From Symbiodinium kawagutii (Eukaryota > Sar > Dinophyceae > Suessiales > Symbiodiniaceae), in the NCBI GenBank assembly GCA_009767595.1, contig VSDK01010561.1, forward strand, positions 143,002-207,001: DNA of 64,000 bases. Reading direction: 5' to 3'. The notes under the pieces are model-generated. The model was not told the origin of the DNA and did no database searches. It was given only the letters and a program-made list of their open reading frames with translations. Shown here piece by piece: positions 31,330-44,625 of this stretch (positions are counted from its first letter, which is position 1; the number at the start of each line of letters is the position of its first letter). A program made the translations under genes and the position numbers.

Positions 31330-31660
31330 GTCTGCACATCTTGGTCGAATTGGTCAGCAGCAAACTCCACATCCTCGACATCAATGCAGATTCTGCAAAC
31401 TCAACAAACTCCTATCACTTTGCCATGGCCAAATCTTCAGATCTTCTGAATTATCAAATCTCCATTTCTGAAGGCCTCTTCAATCATCGATTGAAGTGGC
31501 GGCAAGTTCTCCTCATTCTGCATCCTTAAGATCTCAATGTGCCCTTCCAGTTGAAGCTGCAAATTCCAAAACTCTTCTTGTTTTCTCGCTATGTAATTTT
31601 GCTGCCTTGAAAGAGGAACCGTTTCCATCAACTTCCCAAGATCTTTTCCTTTCCAAGGTC
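31330..31660 (-). CDS. Two candidate exons of a coiled-coil protein
   Basis: 31440-31660 encodes a charged helical stretch in one frame (SRQQNYIARKQEEFWNLQLQ, then LEGHIEILRMQNEENLPP). 31330-31395, after a TTTGCAG acceptor, encodes ICIDVEDVEFAADQFDQDVQ. Both are on the minus strand, and residue use is protein-like with heptad spacing in the first. Exact borders and joining phase are not established. Function unknown. Confidence 0.32.
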
Positions 31661-32225
31661 TTTCCCTTTTTATATATATGAAGTGTATATAGCTTTAGGT
31701 CTCTCTTTGGTTGAAGGGCAAAGGTTTGTGCTGAAGACCAAACTCGGGTGAGATGCTGCTCGCATCCAAGGCTGGCCTTGATCAGTTCAGCTCAGTTGTC
31801 AAGCTCGGTCGCAGCACGCTCGAGCTCCGCATGCACTTTTTGCCCCTAAGATCTCTATACTGATTTAAATATATGTATATCTATACACATATAAACTATA
31901 ACACATATACAAATCACATATAGAAAAAAAAAACGAAAAAAAATCCGAATGTGACATCATGTGACAACAGGATTGACCTGCTTGTCCAATAGCAGAACGA
32001 CTTGTGACGACAGAGCCAAACGATGCTTTTGACCTATGACGTTTGCAAGGAGGCTCTTGGTAACCCTTTTGGAATAGAAAGACCAGGCTGGCAGGATCAA
32101 GCAGGGCAAGCTATTGCAACATTTGGTTTGAGAGCTTGCCTATTCAGTCCTTTCAAAATACAGTAGGAGTCCACTGGAAGTTCTCAGACTCACACTCTCT
32201 TGGCAGTTCAGCCTTCTGGCTTTCA

Positions 32226-35200
32226 CGAGACGGAAATTAATGAGGACGAATGCAGATAAAAGGAGATGAATGAAGATCAATGAAGATGATTGAAGTCAAA
32301 TGAGGATGACCGAAGATGAATAAAGATGAGTGCAGATAAATAAAGATAGATGAAGATGGATGAAGATGGAAGAAGATGAAGAAGATGGAAGAATGTGAAT
32401 GAAAATGCATGAAAATAAGTCAATATAAGCGAAGATGAATGAAGATGAATGAAGATGAATGAAATATATGAAATAAATGAAGGTGAAAGAATATGAATGG
32501 AGATGAATGAAGATGAAGACTAATAAACATAATAAGATAAACGAAGATGAATAAGATGAATAAAAATGAGTGCGGATAAATAAAGATGAAGGAAAATTCA
32601 TGAGAATACATATGAAGATGAACGAAAATGAATGAAAATGAGCTCAGGCAAACAAAGATGGACAAAAACGGAAGAATATGCATGAAGGTGCATGAAAACA
32701 AAATGAAGACGAATAAAGATCAATGATGATGAATGAAGATGAAACAAACAAATAAAGGTGAATGAATATGAATGGCAGTGAATGAAGATAAATTCAGATC
32801 AATCAAGAAGAATGAAGATGCATAAACTAAATGAGTAAAAAGAAAAGGGTTAAAAGAATATAGATGGAAACGAATCATGCTGAATGAAAATAAATGAAGA
32901 TGAATGAAGATGAATGAAGATGAATGAAGATCAATAAAGATGGATGAAGATAAATGAAGATGAGTCCAGATAAATGAAGATAAATGAAGATGAGTCCAGA
33001 TAAATGAAGATAAATGAAGATGAGTCCAGATAAATGAAGATAAATGAAGATGAGTCCAGATAAATGAAGATAAATGAAGATGAACAAAAATGAGAGCAAA
33101 GGAATGGAGATGCATGAAGGTGAATGAAGACGAATGAAGATGGATGGAGATGCATGAAGGCGAATGAAGATGAGTGCAGGTAAGTGAAGACGAATCAAGA
33201 TGAATAAAGACAATGAGTGCGCAGGAATGGACATGAAGAAAGGTGAATGAAGATGAATGAAGATGAATGATAATAGGTACAGATAAATGAAGATGATTGA
33301 AGATGAATGAAGATCATGAGTGCAGAGGAATGAATTGCATAAAGATAAATAAAGATGAGGGCAGATAAATAAAGACAAATGGAGATAAGTGCAGATAAAT
33401 GAAGATAAATGAAAATGAATAAAGACAATGAGTGCGCAGGAATGGACATGAAGAAAGGTGAATGAAGATGAATGAAGATGAATGATAATAGGTACAGATA
33501 AATGAAGATGATTGAAGATGAATGAATATCATGAGTGCAGAGGAATGAATTGCATAAAGATAAATAAAGATGAGGGCAGATAAATAAAGACAAATGGAGA
33601 TGAGTGCAGATAAATGAAGATAAATGAAGATGAATAAAGACAATGAGTACAAGGGAATGGAGATGAATGAAGGTGAATAAAAATGAATAAATATGATTAA
33701 AAATGAGTGAAGATAAATGAAGATGAATGAAGATTAAAAAAATGAATAAAGATGATGAGCGCACAGGAATGGACATGAATGAAGGTGAATGAAGATGAAA
33801 TACAGATGAAATAAAGATAAGTGAAGATGAATGAAGATAAATAAAGACGATAAGTGCAGAGGAATGGAGATGAATGTAGATGAGTGCAGATAAATGAAGA
33901 TGAATGAAGATGAATAAAGATGAATGAAGATTATAAAGGCGAATGGATATGAGTGCAGATAAATGAAGATGCAGGAAGATGAATAAAGACGAATAAGGAC
34001 GAAGAGTGCAGATAAATCAAGATGAATCAAGGTGGATGAAGATGAGCACAGACAAATGAAGATGAATGAAGACAAATAAGATGATGAGTGCAGAGGAATG
34101 GAGATAAATGAAGATAAATAAAGATGATGAGTGCAGAGGAATGAAGATGATTGGAGATGAATGAAGATATACAAATGAAGATAAATGAAGATGAACAAAG
34201 ACGATGAGCGCAGAGGAATGGAGATGAATGAAGGTAAATGAAGATGAATGAATATGAAGGAGGATAAGTGCAGATAGATGAAAATGAATGAAAATAACTG
34301 AAGATAGTGAGCTTAGAGGAGTGTAGAGAAATGGAGCTGAATGAAGATGAATAAAGACAATGAGTGCAGATAATTGAAGGTGATTGAAGACGACGGGTGC
34401 AGAGGAATGGAGATGAATAAAGATGAAGAAAGATAAATGAATAACAGTGCAGATAAATGAAAATGAATGAAGATGAAGAAAGAAGATGAATGAAGATAAA
34501 TAAAGATGATGAGTCCAGAGGAATGAAGATGAATGAAGATGAATGAAGATAAATCAAGACGATGAGTGCAGATAAATAAAGAGAAATGAAGGTAAATGAA
34601 GATCACTGCAGATAAATGAAGCTGAATGAAGATGAATAAAGACGATGAGTGCAAAGGAATGGAGATAAATGAAGGTGAATGAAGATAAATGAAGATGAAT
34701 GAAGATGAGTGAAGATGAATAAAAATGAACGAAGATGAATAAAGACGATGAGTGCAGAGCAATGGAAGAAAAAAGTTGAATGAAGACGACCAGTGCAGAT
34801 AAGTGAAGATCAATAAAAACGATGAGTGCAGACAGATGAAGATGAATAAAAATAAGTAAAGATGATGAGTGCAGATAGTTGAAGATGAATAAAGATGAGG
34901 AGTGCAGGGGAATGGAGATGAATTCAGGTGAATTAAATTCAATGAAGATAAATAAAGATGAGTGCAGCTAAATGAAAATAAATGAAGATGAATAAACATG
35001 ATCAGTGCAAAGGAACCAAGATGAATGAAGGTGAATTCATATGAAAAAAGATAAATGGAGGTGAATAAAGATCGATGAAGATGAATGAAGATGAATGCAG
35101 CTAAAGGAAAACGAATGAAGATAATTGAAAATAATGAGTGCAAAGGAAAAGATAAATGAAGGTGAATTCATATAAAAAAAGAAAAATGAAGATGAGTGAA

Positions 35201-36047
35201 GATGAATAAAGATCAAGGAAGATGAATAAAGACAATGAGTGCACAGGAATGGAGATAACGAAGGTCAATGAAGATAAACAAAGATAAATGAAGATGAGTG
35301 CAGATAAATAAAGATGAATCGAGATGAGTGCAGATAAATGAAGATGAATGAAGATGAATAAAGACGATGAGTGCAAAGGAACAGAGATGAATGAAGGTGA
35401 ATAAAGATAAATAAAGATAAGTAAACATGAGTGAAGATAAATAAATATGAATGGAGATGAGTGCAGATGAATGAAAATGAATGAAGATGAAGAAAGAAGA
35501 TGAATGAAGATAAATAAAGATGATGAGTCCAGAGGAATGAAGATGAATGAAGATCAATAAAGACGACGAGTACAGATAAATGAAGATGAATAGAGATGAT
35601 GAGTGCAGAGCAATCAAGATGAATGAAGATCAATAAAGACGATGAGTGCAAATAAATGAAGATGAACAAAGACGATGAGTGCAAATATATGAAGGTAAAT
35701 AAAGATGATGAGTCCAGAGGAATGAAGATGAATGAAGATGAATGAAGATCAATGAGGATGAATGGAGATGAATGGAGATGAATGAAGACGAGTGCAGACA
35801 AATGAAGATGAATGAAGATGAGTGCAGATAGTTGAAGATGAATAAAGACGACGAGCGCAGAGGAATGGAGATGAATGAAGGTGAATGAAAATGAATAAAG
35901 ATAAATGAAGATGAGTGCAGATAAATGAAGATGAATGAAGATTAGTGCCGATTTATGAAGATGAATGAAGATGAGTGCAAAAAAATGAAGATGAATGAAG
36001 ATGAGTGCAGATAAATGAAGATGAGTGAAGATGAATGAAGATGAGAA
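32226..36047 (+). repeat. 3.8-kb C-poor satellite based on a GATGAATGAA decamer
   Basis: Units GATGAATGAA, GATAAATGAA and GATGAGTGCA alternate throughout. A 30-base subunit repeats four times at 32957-33075. A 215-base higher-order unit repeats from about 33211 to 33426, with a third partial copy at about 33640. The plus strand has very little C. The many long minus-strand frames (SSSFIFIHLH) come from the period and are not genes. Confidence 0.95.
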
Positions 36048-36049
36048 AG

Positions 36050-39000
36050 CACTGGCACCATCCTTCAATGTATGGTGCACTGGCAACACGGCACTTGGGC
36101 TTCAGGCTTGGAGGAACTCCGGTGCTTGAAACCTCGCTCCCAAGCCCTGAAAAGGTCTCCGTCTGAAGGTGTGTCACACTGAGTCAGGAGCTCCGTCTGA
36201 ATCAAGCGCAACACTTGGACGGACTCCGCGTCTACCTAGAGATGTGCAGAGATCTAATGCGTGCAATGCAATTTACGGCAAAGAATGTTTTTCAAATCTC
36301 AGCATCAGCATTTGCTTTTCTCTAAATGTGAAGTGCATGTCACTGCTCCACTGGAATCAAAGACACCGATTATGCTAAATCAACTAGGTCAATCGAGCGC
36401 ACTTATAATAAGTAGAATGAAAGATGAAACTGCCTAAGTCAACATACTTTTACACCTCATAGAGAAGAAAAAGCTCTGTTTGATTCCCCACCCTTTGAGA
36501 AGAGCCTCGGAAACCACAGAAACCGCAGAGATCGAGGCTCTGTCAGTCTCATTGGAGGCCACCTGGCAGTCTCACTGGTCTCATTAAGGGCCGCTGCTGT
36601 CAGATGAAACTCTCCACTCAAGATGCTACTGGAAACTTGTCAGTGCAAAGTGTGCAAATTTGAGCAACTGAGTCTAAGCCAGGCACTATCAGTCCATCAG
36701 AAATCCTGGCAAGACACGCACCCCCGCACTATTCAAATCTAAGCAGCACATCAAATGCTATCTAGCTGCTACGGAAGTGTACTGTACTTGAGAGAAGGAA
36801 GGTGGACGAAAGGTAGGTAGGTAAATGTGGTGCTTGGGGAAACAATATGTCGCATTGTTTGGATTATATGACACTCTTTTGGGCAGTATGGTTTGTTGCC
36901 TCAGCCTTGCATGTTGTAGTGTCCCGTTTGGGAGCAGAAAGGAAGGTGCTGAACCTGCCTTTGACAAATGAAGCATGGTAGATGCATTGCCTTCCAATGC
37001 CCAAGAAGATGGTCAAACAAAACAGCCCTTCCGGTGCATCACCAACCAATAGAAAGACACAACACATGACAAGCAGAGGACAGAAAGGCAGTACAGTAAG
37101 ATATTTGCCCTTACCTTGTGCAACAAGCTAGCTCTTTCGACAGGCAGCAAAAAAGATAAGCGAAAAAAATGTACAGGAAAGTACGAACCTAGCTTGTCCG
37201 AATCCCTCCATCATGCTTTTTGCCCCAAAGGAGGGAAATTGCCTCAAAGGCCTTTTGACTCATCCTCCCTGAAGGAGTACCCAGTCCAGCAGCAACAAGT
37301 AGTTCCAAGAACATACTGACTGCTAAAAGTAAGATTCTTTTCTCATTCACTCGGGGCCACTTCATACTCTGAACCCAGTGTTGGCTTCTGGCACTTCACA
37401 AGTACAATCAAGAAAGCAAATGCAAAAACAGAAGGGGACTGAGAAGTATGCGTGACCGAACCCACTATGCCCTGTAGGGAGCCTTCTCTTCCATACTGCA
37501 AAACCACCACAACGCACACTAACGAAAGTACAACGGTAAAGCTGCCTGCAGCCGACCATTCATCCCCAGCGACACTACATAAACCATAATCCAAAGAGAT
37601 GCAGGGGAAGGCCATGTCTACTGACAGGAGGGTATGCATAGGGCAAGGACTTTTTTTGCTGCCAAAGCCACGAGGGAAAAACTAAGTGGTCGTTGGCCCT
37701 GCCTTTCTGTTTGCGTTTCTCTAACATCAAAAGAATTGAACCTACACAAATTTGATGGACATGGTCCGCTTACTGTGGGTACAAGTAAAGATATTGTCAA
37801 CAAAAAGGATCATAAGTATAGATATTGGATGAAGATAAGAAGATCGTATTGACACATTAAAAAAAGTTCACACAGATTTGCACCTTTACACCTGCCAATA
37901 GCTCACATGGAGCTTCACACAGACCACATTCATACAGGAGTCCTTCACATAGAGACCTCTCATTCTCATAGAGAACGCTCATTCACAAAGAGTGTTACGC
38001 GCACAGAAACTGTTACCCAGGCAAAAGGAGGCTGGTAAGACGACGCTTTTGCAATTAAAGTTTCACGAATAAGTCTGTTGTTCAAAGCTTAGATTTGGCA
38101 AACTGGAATCATTGTTTTTGCGGATGTCCCAGAGATCCCTTTCCTGAAAAGGAGGAAACCGGAGATGCCACACAGGAAGAAAAGGAGGTGAGTCTCAAGA
38201 CAAGGTTCTGTGGACGCAAGGAAGGTAGAAGAGCGAGACTTGTAGCCACAATTCTCATGCCTCTCTCACTGAGCTCACCCTACCCCACAGGCAAACCAAG
38301 AAAGAAGTGAAAAAGGAAAGTGGGGAATTTAGATGAATTTAGAATCACTTTCCATTGACATTACAACGTCCAGAAGAAATAAAGGGAAAAGACAAGGGAT
38401 GGAACACGGTGACGGACGACCTATTGCCTAAAGATGTTGAAGGAAGAGGTCTATTGACAATCCAGCAGCCTCAACGATTGAGAGTGAGAGGATCGTTGAA
38501 GGAATCTTCCCTCAATGATCATCTTTTCACCTCACAGCTGGAGAAAAGGCAGCTCAAGGCCCTTCACCTTCTCACCTGTTCTCACCCTTCCAGAAAAAAC
38601 ATTTGCATTGAAAGGGGCGCATGTTGGGGAAAGGGCAGACCTCTGGATTGAAAGCTGGAAGAAACACCCAAGGGAGGAAGCAGAAGCTGCTTAAGTTGGC
38701 AAAGAGCAAGACCAAATCAGTAACTTCAGTAACATGATGATTACATACATACTGTACTTTGGATTGGTCAACCGTAGACCCTCTCCAAACTGCGGAACAT
38801 ACTGTGCTGACATGCCCCCTTACCACAATTAGCTCGATTCGAGGCAGGGAGAAAGCAAGAGAAGATAAAAGCTTCGAGTACCTGTAAAATTAACGCCCCT
38901 CCGAAGAAATGTAGGCAATAAAATGACGATTGCAAGCACAAAACAAAGCGTGTATCTTCCCGGAAAAAAATTAGTAGAAGGGTAGTATATAGATTTAAAA

Positions 39001-39690
39001 GGATGATGCGAGAAACAGAGTACAAAAAGAAACATTAAGGGAATGAGAAGAATGAGTATGTCCGGCAAGAAGAACCCCATGTCAACAAGAAAAGCATGAA
39101 GGGGAACGAATCTACGCACTCTCAGCCCTGTCACTCTTGTCTGAGGACCCAGCTGCTGTCTGAGCACATTTTCCACCAACAACTCGCTCGTAGCAACCAC
39201 AATGTCCTTTGGGAATTCTACAGGGTCAAAACACAATATCAAAAAGGACAAAACATTGAATCATCCCGAATGGATAGAGTTCGTCTCTATAACCGATGTT
39301 AACTAAGGGGCTAGGGCCAGGTGTGCTGACTGTGACCATTGTCCAAGGAGGGCAGGGATGCAACATCGACATCAACCTGGAGTAGATCAGTTTTCATCCA
39401 GCGGTTTCAGCTCCCGCTCCTCGACCAAACTACCGGGAGCGGAAGTGCTCTGCACACGCTGAACAGATTCCTTGGTGATCTCTCAGCACCAAGTGCGTTG
39501 AGGATAAAACCGAACTCAGGCCCAAACAACCGCAGAAGTCGCAGACTCTTGGAGCAGATTTAGCCTTGTTCTTTGTGTTTTCAACCCCTAAATGAGCAAA
39601 GGAATAGTCCCAGCAAGTGGTTCCTCAATTAGAGAAGCTCTTGGCGGGATTCTTACTTCTACTATAGGACAAAGCGCCCTCAACATGATT
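36050..39690. other. Unassigned DNA
   Basis: No supported gene. The minus frame at 39120-39220 (FPKDIVVATSELLVENVLRQ) has protein-like composition but no clean splice borders. Small frames at 37343-37852 are not distinctive. Confidence 0.35.
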
Positions 39691-39890
39691 CAGTGGGCGC
39701 CGCTGCTGTTTTGGGTGCCGGCTGTTGCTGGAAAGGTGCCGACGTGTTTCGGGTGGGTGCCGCTGCTGCCGGATAAGTGTCAACATCTTCCGGGTGGGTG
39801 CCGCTGCTGTTGCCGGATAGGTGTCAACATGTTTCGGATGGGTGCTGCTGCTGTTTTGGATGCCGCTGCTGTTGCCGGATCATTGTCTCC
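39690..39890 (+). repeat. Minisatellite with GGGTGCCGCTGCTG core
   Basis: Five to six copies of GGGTGCCGCTGCTGTTGCCG or close variants, separated by GGTGTCAACATGTTTCGG-like linkers. Period about 45-60 bases. GC-rich in an AT-leaning region. Confidence 0.75.
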
Positions 39891-39899
39891 ACTTTTTTC

Positions 39900-42170
39900 T
39901 GCTGGTAAGCCAGTGAGTGATCAATATTTCAATGTTCTGCAAAAACAACGACTAAACAGCTAAAGAAAAACTAGACGGATAACAGCAAATAGCCTCCTTC
40001 GGGTGTGTCCTGTAGTTTGGTTTTGTTGGTCCTTTGTTCCCCAATAGCCGGGGCCCGACGGTCAGGACGCGACGGTCGTTTTGGCTGCTTTGGTGCGGAC
40101 TCTGAATTCCACCTTGGTTTGCTTCCATAGGTTGTGTTCTGTGGTTTGATTTGGTTGGCCTCTTTGGGTTCTATCAGTCGGTCCCTGACGGTCTGACCCA
40201 AACGATAGTTTTGGCTGATGTAAAGTGTTTTTCGACGGGTCCCTCTAATTGTTTTGTCCAGGACAAAGCTGAACAGCTCCTCCGCAATAGAAAGAAACGC
40301 GATTCACTTGCGATCTGGGGTCTATGCTGGTGTAATTGGAACCCTCTTACAAAATTGCAATTCTCTCAACACGATGCAAACACGAAGACAATCGCAAAGC
40401 CCCAGGAAACAAGAACTAGGAACATCGTGGACAATCAAATTCCATGTTTTGGCTTGGCAAGGCTAAGGCGTTTTGCCATAGAACAACTAAACATGTAACA
40501 TGTAAATTTGTTTCTGACTCAGAGCCCGACTCTCTATGAATCACTTCCTGAAATCAGAAAAAGAACTCAGAAAATCAGGAGATGGAAATTTCCCAAGGCA
40601 CATCTACACCCTTTCAGGCGCCCTTTCACAGTGCCCAGTGATGCCCAGTGATGTGTGTCTGGAGAGTTGGAGAACTACTGAAATTGAAGCTATAAACTTC
40701 TATCAACTGATTTTTCACATGATCAAACTGGTCTCAAAAATTGCTTCTGTTGTCAGCCGCCTTGGTCAGAACGCTCGCAACACCAGAACTCGTTTGGAGT
40801 GAGATCGGCGTCGAGGATGTCTCACGCAGTGAGTGCATGAGTCTTCACTTTCATCAGGTAAAGCCATGTAAAGTCACTCAAAACGCAATCCATAGATCTC
40901 ATGTGGCCAACTACGCAGATATCTCTTACTCCAATACTGGAACAGCTGGGTGCAAGCCAACAATCCCACTTGGAATGCTAGTGGAATGTGACCTCTGAGA
41001 AATGATTACAACATACGCGCCCAGATAACCCAAAAAATTGCAACCTCAGAATTTTAAGGGCAGCAAATGCCAGTGGAATTTTGGAGTCAATGACCGCACC
41101 ATCTGCATGGCAGCAACACCTAGCACCAGCACCCTGACTCCGCACACGCTGCATAGCAGCCACGGCAATCACTGCACGACAGTGCCTGGTAGCACCAGCA
41201 CCCTGGTTCCACGCAAGCTGCCCCGGAGCCCCGAACCAGAACGAGCGCAAACAGGTTCCCAGAAACCGCCGGAACAGGAGCGATCTGCACGATGACCCAA
41301 AATGGCCCAAATCACTCTGGAAACTGAATCTACTGAGGCGTTATTATCGGTAGCTGTGACCGGAGAGCCTAAGCGAAGACTCTAAGGTCACACTCTAGCG
41401 TTGAAACAACTCACTTATCTCAATTTGTGTGGTAATGGGGGCGATGAAGTGCTTGTGATGATTGTATTGCAAAAGTGGCCTTCATTGACATCAATGACGC
41501 GCAGTTTGGGAAGCCACAGTCTTGAACCAGGAATCAATTTGAATCAAAAGTGAGTAATTCAAATTTCAAAATTCATTGAAATAAATCAATATAAATCAAT
41601 GAATTATTTGTTTCCCCAAATTCATTTGGCCCTGGAATCAGAAGCCACCCCCAAGGGCACCTCGCGGCCCGGGCTCCCAGCTCGCTGGGTGTCAGCCATG
41701 TCCTCGCCGAATGAATTTGGCAACGCTGAGTTGTGTGTGCAGCCAAACCAACCGAGGGGCCTAACAGGCAGAAAAGCTGTTACAGTAATGCAGTGCCTAA
41801 TCAGCGATTCTTGCCGTTGGAACACGGCACCCCATATATATATATATATAATATATATATATAGAGAGAGAGAGAGAGTGGGGATCAGAATGAAAATCTT
41901 ACTTTGGTTTTAGGAGAGGAAGCGAACTCAATGACCCTTGCTGAAGGCCAAGCCCGCTGGCAAGGCCGGCCGGAACGTGTACCATCAATACTCAATATCA
42001 TATCTACACGTGTATACACGTGTATGTATATATGTATATATGTAGCGTACATGATTCGCATGATTAGACGCATTCAAACCAACTAGGAGATAGAGTCTGA
42101 GGAGTCTATTCTTTTCCAACTCGTATTCTGAAAATACGATCAACTTCAACATCCAAAAAGAAAAATCTGT
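39900..42170. other. Unassigned DNA with a TA/GA microsatellite
   Basis: 41835-41880 is (TA)n followed by (GA)n, and 42000-42050 is rich in TATACACGTG-type words. No gene recognised. Confidence 0.35.
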
Positions 42171-42177
42171 AATAAAC

Positions 42178-42615
42178 TTATAAGAAGCTAAAGATGCTCA
42201 AAGCATTGTGCAAACTCTCAGGTCCTGATCCTTCCATTTTGTGACAAAAGAGTACAAGTGCTGAGCAATCTTGACCTGACGAAGAAACTGCGTGGCACAA
42301 GTTGAAGAATGTGAAGCCAAAGCAATACTCGCAGAACTTTGGTGACTCCCACATTGCCATCCGAACCTTTTCTCCGAAATCGAACGCCTGACAATTGAGT
42401 TCACGACGTGTTTTCTCATGTTGTCACTCGTTTTCAATCTGCAAATCCAAGTAGACATGACTGCTCTCCTCGTCTGCTCGTTGTGCAAGCAGGTCATTGA
42501 GTCCTGGCATACTGAGCCATTGCAAGCCATTGCATGCCATGGCTCCTATTGGATTCGGGGATCGGTTGCGGCAAACTCGCAGAATTCGCGGGTCCCTTGC
42601 AGCCTGAGGCGGCAT
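42178..42615 (-). pseudogene. Possible broken ORF or exon pair with one in-frame TGA
   Basis: A single minus-strand frame runs from 42615 to 42178, interrupted once by TGA just after LDLQIENE at 42424-42426. Read through, the join would continue QHEKTRRELNCQAFDFGEK, which keeps a helical, charged character; CGA (Arg) to TGA is the simplest lesion. The downstream half is rich in Cys, Phe and His (FCEYCFGFTFFNLCH). It could also be two exons with an intron I cannot place, or chance. No family recognised. Confidence 0.22.
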
Positions 42616-43117
42616 GTTCTTTGCTTCGCAAAATAATGGTGGCCATTCAAATCATTCAAAAACTTTCACTACTTTCACTACACTTTCACTACTAGATGAT
42701 GTACCTCCATGTATCTGCAAGTTTTGCATCTTTCAAGAACACTTCCTGCTGTAGCTTGATCAACCCTTGCATCTTGCATGCGCCTCACTTCCAATACTGC
42801 CAGGCCAGACCGTACAACTGTCCTGAGCGGAAAAAGCAGTCAGAACACTTCCGCTGTGAGACAAGCAAGGCAAAACACGAAACACACCATAAATATACAG
42901 TTCAGTCCTCTCAATCCCAACGCAACACCCTGACTGATACTCTCAACAAATGAAAGAAATGAACATGAAAATGAGAAGAGTTCTCCAGGAGTATATAATA
43001 CGAGTCAACATCTCCCGCAGTTTGTGTGCCCAACAAGCGCGCATCGTGGGCAGGTTCGCCAGTCACCTGCACCAAAGCCATCTGCCACAAGCCAGTTTCA
43101 TGTGGGAAGAACAAAGT

Positions 43118-43184
43118 ATCAAGCAGCAGCAGCAGAAGTAGCAAAGAAGAGGCAGCAGCAGCAGCAGCAGCAGCAGCAGGTCAG
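43118..43184 (+). repeat. (CAG)n trinucleotide repeat
   Basis: Two CAG blocks (four and nine units) separated by AAGTAGCAAAGAAGAGG. Confidence 0.95.
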
Positions 43185-43479
43185 TAGCAGTGATGAACAC
43201 AAATTGATTACAATAATTTACAATCATGATTCAGCAAGAACTGGTGACAACTGTATGATTCTCACCTTCTCAAGCATCTCAAGCAGAGTTGCGAGGGGTG
43301 GCAGCTTGTCGCTTGCATCCTCGATACCGGGAGGCCACGGGAGGCCATAATATGGCTCCCTTTTTGAAAGCTCCAAAGCATCGCCAAGGAGCGTCACATT
43401 CAAGTCTGATGCCAATGAAAGCCACCTCACCATCTCTCAGTTTGGCTTTCCCGTGTTCAATGCCGGATGTACATCAAAT

Positions 43480-43500
43480 GTATATATATATATATATACT
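43480..43500. repeat. (TA)n microsatellite
   Basis: Short TA run. Similar short runs occur at 48378-48402, 49576-49598, 52100-52150 and 53702-53722. Confidence 0.9.
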
Positions 43501-44444
43501 GGTATCTATATATTCTGCATGATGTATATTGTCTACTCATTTTGAGTTTGGACATGGACATCTCCTTGTAAAGCAGGGCCTCAACTTCTGCGACTTCAAT
43601 GGCGCAGCCTCTCTGAAGCAAACAAACTGTGCCCAGGCTGCAACCAACAATAACAAAAACCAATCGAAACCACTTTGAAGCCAAAAAGTATGGCGGTGGG
43701 TTGAGTAGTGACAGAAAGTGCTTTTCAGGCGATAGCAGCAGCACTAAGGAATGGCAAAGGTACACTGGTCCTTCCAGTTGATTAGAGGTTGAGCCACAAA
43801 TTGGCAGAAGCAATGCTAAGCGAAGCTAAAGCAAAGGGTAGGCGAAAGGATACAGGATGGTACAGAAAGGGTTCCTATGGGAGGGGTTCCAGCAAGGAGA
43901 CCCATAAAACAAAAGAAATGCTTGGAAATGCTTAATGATGTTATGAAACTCCTTAATCAATTGTAAATGCTAGTCACTAGCTAGTCTAAATTTCCAAACA
44001 GTTCAAGTTGCAAAGTCCTCCATTGCACAATGCGTAGCCAAGTGATGCCGTGAAGAGCGATTGAGTGCAAAGCAAGGATGCAGTGCAAAAAGATGCGTTA
44101 AGGTAAGTAAGTACAAACTAATGCAATAATGCTAATGCAGTGCAAAGTGCTACAACGCCAAGTGTGAAGAAGCTCGTCAATGTACCGGTACCAGAAATCG
44201 GAAAAGACATGCCAAAGACAATTTTTGTATTAAACGCCCTTCAGTATTTTTCTGGAAAAGGGGAGGGGCACAGTTGCTGGGTTTGAAATTAGTTTAGTGC
44301 AGTAGTATCTTGTTCTGCAAATCCATCCAGATTGATTTCTACGGATTTGCTCTTGGGTTGGTTCCACCTTTAAAGACACAGATAAGCTCCGGTGGCCTCC
44401 GCAACAGCAGGGGCAATCTAGCTTAACAGATCTATTTGTACCAC

Positions 44445-44625
44445 AAGCTCCTGAAACTTTCCGGGACCTTCTGCACCTCAATCACCTGGAACCTTCCGGA
44501 ACCTTCATCTGCCGGAACCTTCATCTGCCAACTGCACCGGAACTTGCTGGAACCTTCCAGGCCGAACCTTGTACTGGAACCTGCCTGAACTTTCCAGAAC
44601 CTGGACCTGGTACCTGCAAAGGAAA
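44445..44625 (+). repeat. GGAACCTTCC-type minisatellite, array 1
   Basis: CTGGAACCTTCCGGAACCTTC and close variants recur about every 10-30 bases. The unit GGAACCTTCC is nearly palindromic (TTCCGGAA centre). Confidence 0.8.

Noticed and set aside
32288..36089. Many minus-strand frames of 70-280 codons rich in Ser, Phe, Ile, His and Leu (SSSFIFIHLH)
   Set aside because: They are the translation of the GATGAATGAA satellite in all frames; no domain, start context or splice pattern.
39120..39251. Protein-like minus frame FPKDIVVATSELLVENVLRQ
   Set aside because: No convincing acceptor or donor and no recognised family.
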